Shown here piece after piece: positions 35,694 to 43,897 of a stretch of DNA of 64,000 bases. The position numbers and the translations under genes are program-made. The notes beneath the pieces are model-generated. The model worked only from the letters and a program-made list of their open reading frames with translations, had not been told where the DNA came from and searched no databases. This DNA comes from AP-15 sp963799085 (GTDB lineage: Bacteria > Pseudomonadota > Alphaproteobacteria > ATCC43930 > CGMCC-115725). Numbering within the stretch: the stretch's first letter is position 1; each line of letters starts with the position of its first letter. The DNA lies in assembly GCA_963799085.1 (NCBI GenBank), contig CAWCWA010000017.1:1-64000 (forward strand), read 5' to 3'.

Positions 35694-36164
35694 TCAGCCG
35701 GCCATTGCCACGGGCGGTTCTCCATGCTGGGCCGATGACGGCAGAAACCAGCGCTGGTCGCGATTTTCCAGGCGGCCGGCGCGGCGGTGGCGCTGCAAGG
35801 CAATGCCCAGATGGTTCGGGCGCACCGCCATTCCCAACTCACGCGAAAGATACGCCAAGATCTCGGCGGCGGTGGCGCCAGCGGGGTGCGTCTGCACCGC
35901 CTTCAGCGCCGCGTCGCTCATGGACACGCCCTTGGCCGGCTGCTGCTTGCGCCCGCGCCGTTCGGTAATGGCCGGGGCAACCCGCGCCGGACGGCCGCGT
36001 CTGCGCCGTGGGCCGGCCTCGACGCCGCCGAAACGGGTCAGCACGCGTTCGGCAATTTCCAATTCGCTGAGCTGTTCCGCCAGCTTCGCGCGATCCAAAT
36101 CGAGCCGCGCCAGTCGTTCGGCTATGCGCTGCTTTTCCTCGACGATGTCTTCCATCGTAGCCAT
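35694..36164 (-). CDS. Predicted DNA-binding protein: coiled coil, AT-hook-like linker, winged helix
   Basis: No named family recognised. N-terminal heptad-rich helix (EEKQRIAERLARLDLDRAKL, AEQLSELEIAERVL), then a basic linker GPRRRRGRPARV that contains a GRP AT-hook core, then a C-terminal winged-helix-like segment (TAAEILAYLSRELGMAVRPN, LGIALQRHRRAGRLENRDQR). Start ATG 36164 has GGGAG 7 bases upstream. 156 residues. Convergent with the SDR gene. Confidence 0.6.
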   Translation of the reverse strand: MATMEDIVEEKQRIAERLARLDLDRAKLAEQLSELEIAERVLTRFGGVEAGPRRRRGRPARVAPAITERRGRKQQPAKGVSMSDAALKAVQTHPAGATAAEILAYLSRELGMAVRPNHLGIALQRHRRAGRLENRDQRWFLPSSAQHGEPPVAMAG

Positions 36165-36323
36165 CGGCGTCTCCCTTCCGCTGTCCCCCATACCGTAATG
36201 CGCCGGTATTCTGGTTTAAATGGCATACGTCAATAAGAAGAAAAGTACCGGAGTTGGAAAAATCCGGTTTCGGGCGCTCGTCGCGTCATTGGCGCGTCAA
36301 ACGGGCGGGCGGCGCAGCTCAGT

Positions 36324-37226
36324 CTAATCGAGCGCGGCGACTGCGAGGCTATTGTCGACGCACTGGCCGTAGCTCGGCGGGTGGCGAATAAACCCGCCGG
36401 AAGCGAGGCTCGATCCCAGACGGGCAAAACCGTCCTCGGGCAGAACCGGGTCGCGGCCCCATACTTCCTGGGTCTGGTAGCGGGCAATCGCGCCCGTCAG
36501 TACGGCCCGGTCAAGCAACGGAAAAAAGTCGGCGATTGCCGCGGCAACCTCCTGCGGCGGCTGGGAGTGGACACGCTGCTGGGCAAGATGGATTGCCCTG
36601 ACCATGCGCCGAAGCGGCTCGGGGTTGCGCTGCAATCGGTCGCGCATCGTGACGAACGCGGTGTAGGTGGTGCGGCCGCGAGTGCTGGCGGCGTACAAGA
36701 GATGGCCTGCACCCGAGGAGAGCGCGGTTTCGACGACCGGCTCGAAGAACTGTGCCGCGGCAATCCCGCCGTCGCGCAATGCCGCAAGGTTATCCGTCAT
36801 GCTGCGGTCGGCGACCCGGTCGAGCCGGTTGGGGTCGAGCCCCTCAAGACGCAGATCGTGCTGCAAGCAGAGCCATGGGGTGGGCACCTCGCTGACCGTG
36901 GCGAACCGCATCCGTGCCAGGTCGGCCAGCCGGAAATCGGGATTGCTGCGATTGCCGACAATCGAGAACGGATCGCGGCAGACGATTTCGGCAAAGCAGA
37001 CAAGTGGCGAATCGCGATTGTCGTCGTGATGTTTCATGACCCGCATCGGGCCGGCCCAGATAACGTCGGCCTCGCCCCTGATCAGCGCCGCTTCGGCGAG
37101 CCCCGCGCCGGGCGAGGGCAGCAATTCGACATCGAGGCCATGGGCGGCATAGGCGCCGGTCGCATGCGCCAGATAGAACGGCGCATAGAGAACGAAGCGG
37201 TAGTTTTCATAAAGCCGCAGACGCAT
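36324..37226 (-). CDS. NMT1/THI5-like substrate-binding protein
   Basis: Periplasmic-binding-protein type 2 fold as in thiamine-precursor, nitrate or sulfonate ABC systems: YAPFYLAHATGAYAAHGLDV, ALIRGEADVIWAGPMRVMKH, ADLARMRFATVSEVPTPWLC. No signal peptide is visible from the ATG at 37226 (MRLRLYENYRF), and no permease or ATPase gene is nearby, so it may be a cytoplasmic ligand-binding protein or an orphan. 300 residues. 75 bp after the CoA transferase gene on the same strand. Confidence 0.7.
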   Translation of the reverse strand: MRLRLYENYRFVLYAPFYLAHATGAYAAHGLDVELLPSPGAGLAEAALIRGEADVIWAGPMRVMKHHDDNRDSPLVCFAEIVCRDPFSIVGNRSNPDFRLADLARMRFATVSEVPTPWLCLQHDLRLEGLDPNRLDRVADRSMTDNLAALRDGGIAAAQFFEPVVETALSSGAGHLLYAASTRGRTTYTAFVTMRDRLQRNPEPLRRMVRAIHLAQQRVHSQPPQEVAAAIADFFPLLDRAVLTGAIARYQTQEVWGRDPVLPEDGFARLGSSLASGGFIRHPPSYGQCVDNSLAVAALD

Positions 37227-37301
37227 CGTCTCCGCTCTTTTTGGCAGGGCGTCCGACGCCCTCTCCACGCAGCGGGGAGAGGGCCGGATTTGCCGCAGGG
37301 T

Positions 37302-38528
37302 TCAGAGGACGCCGTCGCGGCGCAGTCCCTCGATTTCGCCGTCCCCGATGCCGAGCCAGTTGTGCAGAACCTCGGCAGTGTCGCCGCCGAGCGCCGGTGA
37401 GCCTTTGAGGCGCACGGTCTTGCCGTCGACGCGTACCGGCCAGGTCGCCATCTTGTAGTCGCCCTGGCGCTGGTGCACGACCTGCATGATGCCGCGCGCC
37501 TCGAAGCTCGGCTCGTTCTGCAGTTCCATCGTGTCGAACACCGCACCCGACGGGACGCCGACGGCAATAAGCTTTTCCATCGCCTCGCGCTTGTCGTGCC
37601 GGAGCGTCCATTCGCCGATGATCGCGTCGAGCTCCTTTTCGTTCTTGACGCGAACATCGCCGGTGGCAAAGCGCGGATCGTCGATCAGTTCCTCGCGGCC
37701 GATCAATTTCATCAGCCGCGACCAGTGCTCGGGATTGGCCCGGCTGGTGGTCAGATAGACGTAGTCATTGGGGCCGCCGCCCTTGGCCGGATAGAGCCCG
37801 GAGGGCGCATTATTGCCGCCGCCCGATTTGGCGCCGCGGCGGGGCGCTGCCTTGCCGGTGCGCGCCATCGTCGCAAAGCAGGTGCGCATGTAATGGACCA
37901 TCGCGTCCTGCATCGCCAATTGCAGACGGCGGCCCTGGCCGGTGCGGTTGCGCTCGTGCAATGCGCCCAAGACGGTCGCCGCCATCAGCATGCCGGTGCC
38001 GGTGTCGCCAAATGAGAGCCCGGGCTTAACCGGCGGCCGGTCGGGTTCGCCGGTAACGCTGATCGGGCCGCCGGCGGCCTGCGCGATCATGTCGAAGGCG
38101 AGACCCTTTTCATGCGGGCTGCCATTGCCGAAGCCCTTGATCTGGCAATAGATGATGCCGGGGTTGAGCTTTCTGACCGAATCGTAGTCGAGGCCAAGCC
38201 GTTCGATCGTGCCGGGCGCCATGTTTTCGGCCGTCACATCCGCCTTTTTCAGCATCTCCTTGACGATTTCGAGCCCCTTCGGCGATTTCAGATTGATCGC
38301 CAGCGACTTCTTGTTGACGTTGAACTGGTGGAAATACCAGGGATCGTCGTCGGGCTTGCCCGGCCGCAGCCGGCGGCCCGGGTCGCCGCGGCCGGGGTTT
38401 TCGATTTTGACCACCTCGGCGCCAAACCAGGCCAAGACCTCGGTGCAGGTGGTGCCCGCCTCGAACTGGGTGAAATCCACGACCTTGACACCCTGCAGAA
38501 AATTAAGGTTCTGGGTCATGTCGCTCAT
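37302..38528 (-). CDS. CaiB/BaiF-family CoA transferase (class III)
   Basis: Transfers CoA between carboxylic acids. N-terminal GVKVVDFTQFEAGTTCTEVL, AWFGAEVVKIENPGRGDPGR, then the active-site region HEKGLAFDMIAQAAGGPISV with the conserved Asp, and GRRLQLAMQDAMVHYM. 408 residues, full length. Its acid partners are unknown; it probably shares a transcript with the NMT1-like gene. Confidence 0.9.
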   Translation of the reverse strand: MSDMTQNLNFLQGVKVVDFTQFEAGTTCTEVLAWFGAEVVKIENPGRGDPGRRLRPGKPDDDPWYFHQFNVNKKSLAINLKSPKGLEIVKEMLKKADVTAENMAPGTIERLGLDYDSVRKLNPGIIYCQIKGFGNGSPHEKGLAFDMIAQAAGGPISVTGEPDRPPVKPGLSFGDTGTGMLMAATVLGALHERNRTGQGRRLQLAMQDAMVHYMRTCFATMARTGKAAPRRGAKSGGGNNAPSGLYPAKGGGPNDYVYLTTSRANPEHWSRLMKLIGREELIDDPRFATGDVRVKNEKELDAIIGEWTLRHDKREAMEKLIAVGVPSGAVFDTMELQNEPSFEARGIMQVVHQRQGDYKMATWPVRVDGKTVRLKGSPALGGDTAEVLHNWLGIGDGEIEGLRRDGVL

Positions 38529-38737
38529 CGCCGATCCTCCCGCTGTGCACAGATGCTGGGCGACAGCGTGCGCCTTCCAGGACTTCGCCGCAACGATCCT
38601 GAAAGATTAGCTTGAGAGCGGTCCGCGCATCCGGCGTCGGCCGGCGGCAGAGCGCCTCGACCGGCGTCGGGGGCTGCTGTAGCCTGCAAGGAGGCACCTC
38701 AAGCTTCGCTCGATCCCACTCTTCCCGGAGCCCTCCG

Positions 38738-38893
38738 ATGACATTCGACATACTGGTGATCCAGCCGCTTGTCGCACTGATCGCCGGCATCCTGATCCTG
38801 CTGATCCCGCGCCTGCTCAACTATGTTGTTGCGATCTATTTGATCGTGATCGGATTGGCCGGTTTGTGGCCGCATCTTTTTGGGCCGCATTGA
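38738..38893 (+). CDS. DUF3096-family small membrane protein
   Basis: 51 residues, nearly all hydrophobic: MTFDILVIQPLVALIAGILI, LLIPRLLNYVVAIYLIVIGL, AGLWPHLFG. Two transmembrane helices. DUF3096 members are short uncharacterised inner-membrane proteins. Start ATG at 38738. Confidence 0.8.
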   Translation: MTFDILVIQPLVALIAGILILLIPRLLNYVVAIYLIVIGLAGLWPHLFGPH

Positions 38894-38906
38894 GCGGGGA
38901 AGCGCG

Positions 38907-38950
38907 ATGGATCTCGTATTGCGCGGCGGCCGGGTCGTTGTAACCGGGCG
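38907..38950 (+). pseudogene. Possible N-terminal scrap of a cyclic amidohydrolase (hydantoinase type)
   Basis: ATG at 38907 with GCGGGGAAGC upstream reads MDLVLRGGRVVVTGRS, which is how dihydropyrimidinase and allantoinase-type genes start; the rest does not continue the family. The short match makes this tentative. It lies just before rutA, which acts on pyrimidines. Confidence 0.3.
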
Positions 38951-39101
38951 GTCAGCAAAGGTAGGGCGGAAAGGCGGGGACGTCTCCGCCCTTCCTCGAT
39001 CCCAAGAATGGCTCGATCATGGCGCTAATGGGGTTTCGGGTAGACTTGGCACGCATGTTGCGCGCGCCTTGGAATGTAGCAACGCTGCGGGGCAGGCGAT
39101 C

Positions 39102-40183
39102 ATGGATATCGGCGTGTTCATACCGATCGGCAACAATGGCTGGCTGATCTCGACCACCTCGCCGCAATACATGCCGAGCTTCGCGCTCAACCGCGCGATC
39201 GTGCAGAAGGCGGAGCACTATGGCCTCGACTTCGCGCTGTCGATGATCAAATTGCGCGGCTTTGGCGGCGCGAGCGAGTTCTGGGATCACAATCTCGAAT
39301 CCTTCACGCTGATGGCCGGGCTCGCCGCGGTCACCGAGCGCATCAAGCTCTACGCCTCGGTCGCGGTGCTGACGATACCGCCGGCAATCGTCGCGCGCAT
39401 GGCGGCGACGATCGATTCGATCGCGCCGGCCGCTTCGGGGTCAATCTCGTTTCCGGCTGGGCGAAGGCCGAATACGAGCAGATGGGGCTGTGGCCGGGCG
39501 AAGCGCATTTCGCGCGGCGCTATGACTACAGCACCGAATATGTGCGGATCATGCGCGAGCTGTGGGCGACCGGACAGTCCGATTTCAAGGGCGATTTCTT
39601 TCAGATGGAGGACTGCCGGCTGAGCCCGCGTCCCTCGACCCCGGTCAAGATCGTCTGCGCCGGCCAGAGCGAGCGCGGCATGCGGTTCGGCGCCGAATAC
39701 GGCGATTATAACTTTGTCATTGGATCGGGGGTCAACACGCCTACCGCCCATGCGCCGACCAACAACAGGATGTTGGAGGCGGCGGCGCGCACCGGGCGGG
39801 ACGTCGGCACTTATGTTCTGTTGATGGTGATCGCCGACGAGACCGACGCGGCCGCGATGGCCAAATGGCGGCACTACAATGACGGCGTCGACACCGCGGC
39901 ATTGGCGTGGATGGTCAAAGAGGCCGGGGCCGATCCGACAGCGACCGAGGGATCGACAGCGAAGTCGATCGCCTTGCCCGAGGGTGCGATCAACTTCAAC
40001 ATGGGGACGCTCGTTGGTTCCTACGCTTCGGTCGCGCATATGCTCGACGAGGCGGCGAGCCTTCCGGGCACCAAGGGGCTGATGCTGACCTTTGACGATT
40101 TCCTGGTCGGCATGGAGCAATTCGGGCAGCGGATCCAGCCGTTGATGAGTACCCGCAGCGATCGACTGGCCACCGCGGCCTGA
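39102..40183 (+). CDS. rutA: Pyrimidine monooxygenase RutA (one frameshift)
   Basis: Flavin-dependent enzyme opening the uracil ring. The sequence follows RutA closely: FIPIGNNGWLISTTSPQYMP, HYGLDFALSMIKLRGFGGAS, EFWDHNLESFTLMAGLAAVT, RFGVNLVSGWAKAEYEQMGL, SDFKGDFFQMEDCRLSPRPS, NMGTLVGSYASVAHMLDEAA, LLTFDDF-like LMLTFDDFLVGMEQFGQRIQ. The frame breaks near 39435 (DSIAP to GRFGVNLVSG), consistent with one missing base. 360 residues after repair. The other rut genes (B-G) are absent from the window. Confidence 0.88.
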
Positions 40184-40271
40184 CCTCGTTCAAACGTCGC
40201 TCGCCACAAAATCACAGTGCGGCAACTGGCCTGGCCGGCCGACGCCTTAACTTTCGCGCGCCCCGCTCCGC

Positions 40272-40553
40272 TCAAAAGCGCGGTTTGGAGAGCCGGGCGG
40301 GCGGCGTATCGCGATAGATTTGCAGCCGGGTGACGCGCAGGCCGGCGACGCCGTGCTCCTCGATGGCGCGCTGCCAGGCGTGAAATTCCTCGATCGAGAG
40401 CTGATAGCGGCGGCAGGCCTCCTCGAGGCTGATCGTGCCGCGTCGCACCGCGCTGACCACGACGGCCTTGCGCCGGGCGACCCAGCGCTTGGTGTCCGTC
40501 GGCGGCAGGGCGTCGCCCGCAGAGAGTGGTGGTTCGGTTTCGCGATCGTCCAT
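40272..40553 (-). CDS. sciP: DUF1153 protein, SciP-type CtrA inhibitor
   Basis: SciP binds CtrA and blocks its transcription activation in Caulobacter. The DUF1153 core is clear: LPPTDTKRWVARRKAVVVSA, VRRGTISLEEACRRYQLSIE and EFHAWQRAIEEHGVAGLRVT. 93 residues, normal length. A CtrA-box-like sequence lies 25 bp upstream, which fits cell-cycle control; this is inference. Confidence 0.85.
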   Translation of the reverse strand: MDDRETEPPLSAGDALPPTDTKRWVARRKAVVVSAVRRGTISLEEACRRYQLSIEEFHAWQRAIEEHGVAGLRVTRLQIYRDTPPARLSKPRF

Positions 40554-40577
40554 GAAGCGAAGTTAGTCGCGGCTCCG

Positions 40578-40592
40578 TTAAAGAAGCCCTAA
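40578..40592 (-). promoter_or_regulatory. Candidate CtrA-binding site upstream of sciP
   Basis: Plus strand TTAA-N7-CTAA (minus strand TTAG-N7-TTAA), 7 of 8 bases of the CtrA box TTAA-N7-TTAA, 25 bp from the sciP start and close to where a -35 would lie. Confidence 0.4.
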
Positions 40593-40743
40593 GTCGCTTG
40601 TCCAAATAACCGAGAGATCTATTGCAATATTCCAACAATTATCGCGAACCTTCGACAGCACCCGGCGGCGGCCGCACGCCGCGGTCGAGGCCGGCGTCAC
40701 GGCGGGGTTTATTGCCGCCTGGCGCTGCGCTAAGTTCACGGTC

Positions 40744-42150
40744 ATGAGCGACGCCAAAAATCTGTTTAATCTGCTGCGGCAAAGCGCCGATCCGAAGGCC
40801 GTCGACGCGATCGAAAAATCGGTCGAAACCGCACCCGACCACGACCTCTGCCGGATCAACGCGCTCGATTTCGCGGCCCGGGCCGGGCTTGCCGAGGAGG
40901 CGGCGATCTCGGCCTTTCTTCATGCCGCCCGCCTCGGCCTTTTCGAATTGTCGTGGAACGTGCTTTGTCCGGGCTGCGGCGGAGTGCTCGCCGCGGGCGC
41001 CACGCTAAAGACGGTCGACCGCGACGAATACGATTGCGCGCTCTGCGCCGCCGGCTACGAGCCCAACCTCGACGAAATGGTCGAGGTGACGTTCACGGTC
41101 AGCCGGCGGGTGCGGCGGATCGCGGCGCATGACCCTGACGAATTGCCGGTCGCCGAATATCTTCGCCAGATCTTCTGGGGCTCGGGCATCGACCTGCCCG
41201 AGGATTTTGAGCAGCTGATCCAGGACATAACACTCGATTCGCTCGAGCTTCCGCCGGGCGGCAGAGCGCTCTTGTCATTACAATTGCCGGCCGAGTTCGT
41301 GATCGTCTTTGACCCCGTGACGCACGCGACGCAGTTCATCGACGTCAAGGGCGAGGCGACCCGCGAGCGCCAGAACCTGGCTGTGGTCTTCGATCGGGTG
41401 AACCCGCCCTCCGGCACCGTCACGCTGCGCCCGGGGCCGCTGCGGCTGTCGCTCGAAAACCGCGCGGATGTCCGCGTCCTGCCGGGCCTGTGGCTCGCCG
41501 GCGACAAGCTCCACGATCTGCTCGGCCGGCGGCGGCCGTTCCTGACCGCCAAGCGGCTGCTGACCAACCAGGTGTTCCGCGACGTCTACGGCGCCAACAC
41601 GATCGATGCCGAGCAGCGGCTCAAGATCACCAGCCTGACCTTTCTGTTCACCGACCTCAAGGGCTCGACCGAGCTTTACGACCGGGTCGGCGATCTCGCC
41701 GCCTTCGACATGGTGCGCGCCCATTTCGCCCTGCTGAACGAGATCGTCGCGGCCGAGGCGGGGGCGGTCGTCAAGACGATCGGCGACGCGGTGATGGCGA
41801 CCTTCCCGACACCGGACCGGGCGGTCGCCGCGGCACTGCGCATGCGCGAGGCGATGTACGGGCTTAACGCCGGGCGCGAGGGCGAGGACATGCTGCTCAA
41901 GATCGGCATCCACGAGGGACCCTGCCTCGCCGTGATGCTGAACGACCGCCAGGATTATTTCGGGCAGACGGTCAACATCGCCTCGCGCGTGCAGGGGCTC
42001 GCCAAATCGCGCTCGATCCTGGCCACGGGGGCGGTGGTCGACTATCCGCAGGCCTCGACCCTGCTCGCGGCGAGCGGGCTGACCCCAGTGGCGCAGCGCC
42101 GCCTGCTGCGCGGCGTCAGCGACGAACTCGCGGTCTACGAAATCCCCTAA
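40744..42150 (+). CDS. Adenylate/guanylate cyclase with N-terminal DUF5939-type domain
   Basis: 468 residues, soluble. Residues 1 to about 290 form a DUF5939-like input domain with a zinc-ribbon-like CPGCGG...CALCAAGY. The C-terminal class III cyclase domain has the metal-binding Asp pair (TFLFTDLKGSTELYDRVG and KTIGDAVMATFPTPDRAV), LLKIGIHEGPCLAVMLNDRQ and the transition-state Asn/Arg of YFGQTVNIASRVQGLAKS. All catalytic residues appear present, so it is probably active; cAMP versus cGMP cannot be decided by eye. Confidence 0.88.
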   Translation: MSDAKNLFNLLRQSADPKAVDAIEKSVETAPDHDLCRINALDFAARAGLAEEAAISAFLHAARLGLFELSWNVLCPGCGGVLAAGATLKTVDRDEYDCALCAAGYEPNLDEMVEVTFTVSRRVRRIAAHDPDELPVAEYLRQIFWGSGIDLPEDFEQLIQDITLDSLELPPGGRALLSLQLPAEFVIVFDPVTHATQFIDVKGEATRERQNLAVVFDRVNPPSGTVTLRPGPLRLSLENRADVRVLPGLWLAGDKLHDLLGRRRPFLTAKRLLTNQVFRDVYGANTIDAEQRLKITSLTFLFTDLKGSTELYDRVGDLAAFDMVRAHFALLNEIVAAEAGAVVKTIGDAVMATFPTPDRAVAAALRMREAMYGLNAGREGEDMLLKIGIHEGPCLAVMLNDRQDYFGQTVNIASRVQGLAKSRSILATGAVVDYPQASTLLAASGLTPVAQRRLLRGVSDELAVYEIP

Positions 42151-42152
42151 AG

Positions 42153-42857
42153 TCACGGCGCGGACGCGGGTTCGGCGAGCGGCCGGACCTGGTCGACCAG
42201 CTGGCTGGCGAAGACCACACCGGCGGCGCTGACCGGCAATCCGGCGGCGGCCAACGCCTCGGCCGTCCAGGTGTTGCAGGTGTGGCTAAGGTCGTAGGTT
42301 CCGCTCGCGGCGTAAAAGAGGCTTTGCGGATAGGGGCCGGGGCCGAGCGGCCGTGGCGCGCCGGCGCTGTCCTTGGCGAAACTGTCCCACAGGATCCGGG
42401 CGAGCCGCGCCATTCCCTCGCGCGTGACGCGCAGGGGCACGACATTGCCGGGGCCGGCGAAGTCCTCGGGCGAAACGGCGAGCGGGATGACCAGCGTCAC
42501 CGCCGGCCCCGGCGCACTCGCCCGCAGCGCATCGGCAAGGCCGGGGTCAGGGGCCATGTAATAGTCGCGCGCCCCCCAGCCGAAGACCAGAAAGCGGACG
42601 CCTGACGCGGCAGGTTGCAGCGAAGCGAGCGGCGATCCGAGCCTCGCCGCCGGCAGCACGATCTCGGTGTGCCAGCCGCGGGCGATGACATAGAGGGGCT
42701 CGGTGCGCGGCCCCGACAACGCCACCGGGGCGACCGACGGCGCAGCACAAGCGGCCAGGAAGAGCGCCATCGCGGCGAGCAGAACGCCCTCCCGGCCGCG
42801 CCGCCACCTGTCCGGACTTCGCGCCAAACCGACCCTCACCGCTGGATGCCGAACCAC
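42153..42857 (-). CDS. DUF2459-family (TIGR02117) lipoprotein
   Basis: Lipobox in VLLAAMALFLAACAAPSV, then the family start PLYVIARGWHTEIVLPAARL and the C-terminal SHTCNTWTAEALAAAGLPVS. The conserved Cys and His of this family suggest a papain-like (NlpC/P60-related) fold, but no activity is known to me. Start 42857 gives a long n-region; an internal ATG at 42770 would shorten it. 234 residues. Convergent with the cyclase gene, only 2 bp apart. Confidence 0.8.
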   Translation of the reverse strand: MVRHPAVRVGLARSPDRWRRGREGVLLAAMALFLAACAAPSVAPVALSGPRTEPLYVIARGWHTEIVLPAARLGSPLASLQPAASGVRFLVFGWGARDYYMAPDPGLADALRASAPGPAVTLVIPLAVSPEDFAGPGNVVPLRVTREGMARLARILWDSFAKDSAGAPRPLGPGPYPQSLFYAASGTYDLSHTCNTWTAEALAAAGLPVSAAGVVFASQLVDQVRPLAEPASAP

Positions 42858-43387
42858 CGCCGCAACCCGCCTCCGCCATCGACCGGCCCACTGCCGCTGT
42901 TAGGGCAGCGTCAAAAGGCGTTGCAGCAGAGTGCGGCATCGACGCTCAAGGAAAAGCCGAGCGCCTCAGCGGGGACAACCTTCCCGCTTCCTGCCGCCTT
43001 TTGCTGTTTTTGCTGTTATTTGCAACAAATTATCAGCAAAACCCCCGGCCATAGTCCCGCTCCCTTTGCTCCAACCAGTCAACCGCCCCGCCAACGGGAG
43101 AAGAGCTACCATGCAATTATGGCAATTTTAATGCCGGTGTTTTGCCAAAGGACGAAGGCGGAGGACCTCGGGTGTCGGGGTCAAGCCGACAGCCCGATGC
43201 CTACCCGAAACGGCGCATAACATAACTAAAGAAACTCGCCAACGCAAGTTGCTGCCTTCTGGTTTCGCGATTTTTCGCAATTGGTCCAAAACGTCGCAAA
43301 GCGGTGTTGCTACTGTGAGCTTCGACCTTCGTGCTTTCAACTCGTATGTGTCATTGCTTCCAACCCCCCGTGTAGGCCGTCACGGCG
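42858..43387. other. Gene-free stretch holding a dispersed repeat copy
   Basis: No recognisable protein gene. It carries the repeat copy at 42985-43135 and otherwise short low-complexity frames. It marks the border between the core segment and the accessory segment with the toxin-like pair. Confidence 0.5.
42985..43135 (+). repeat. Dispersed intergenic repeat, copy B
   Basis: CCTGCCGCCTTTTGCTGTTT, TGCTGTTATTTGCAAC, CCCCCGGCCAT and GAGCTACCATGCAATTATGG followed by CAATTTT appear in the same order as in the reverse complement of 1606-1776. The last block is identical over about 25 bases in both copies. Confidence 0.6.
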
Positions 43388-43897
43388 TCACCCGCTGGCC
43401 GCGTCGCTTCGCGCGGGAGACGTCGTCAGAACGTCCATCCTTCGGCTTCCATAAACTCGGGAAGGGAGAGGCACTTGACGCCGAAATGCGCGCAGATGTT
43501 GGGAAATCTTAACGGCGTTCGGCTTCATCACCTCGATGGTGACGACTGTTCGGTCCTCACAAGCCGCGCGCGCGATGACGAAAGGGTCTGCCACACGGCC
43601 GCCGCGCAAGAGCTTCTTTTGCTCGATGTTTTGCTGAAAGTGTGGCACCGCATAAATTCTCGCAACGAAAGCGCCTTCCTCCGGCGTCGGCGTCGAGAAT
43701 AGCGCACGGTTTTGCTTTGCCCATTCGAGCAGGCTTTCAATCGGCCCGTCCTCGATCTCGCGGAACACCTCGCGCGTCGACACAAGGCGGCCCGCGGCGA
43801 CAAGCTGGTCGAATCGCTGCCAGAGAGTGGGGAAGCGATTTCGGTAGTAGTTGCGGAACAGGGCAGACAGGGGCGAGTTCTCGAAGACGTAGCTCAC
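43388..43897 (-). CDS. DUF4411 PIN-like protein, probable toxin (C-terminal frameshift)
   Basis: PIN-fold putative RNase partner of ImmA/Xre antitoxins. Seen: SALFRNYYRNRFPTLWQRFD, STREVFREIEDGPIESLLEW, RIYAVPHFQQNIEQKKLLRG, GRVADPFVIARAACEDRTVV. After KPNAVKI the family end (NICAHFGVKCLSLPEFMEAE) is in another frame, so a one-base break lies near 43505 and the repaired stop is near 43436. The N-terminal Asp of PIN (usually DTNS) reads ENSPLS here, possibly weakening activity. Overlaps the upstream ImmA gene by 4 bp. Confidence 0.75.
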   Translation of the reverse strand: MSYVFENSPLSALFRNYYRNRFPTLWQRFDQLVAAGRLVSTREVFREIEDGPIESLLEWAKQNRALFSTPTPEEGAFVARIYAVPHFQQNIEQKKLLRGGRVADPFVIARAACEDRTVVTIEVMKPNAVKISQHLRAFRRQVPLPSRVYGSRRMDVLTTSPARSDAASG

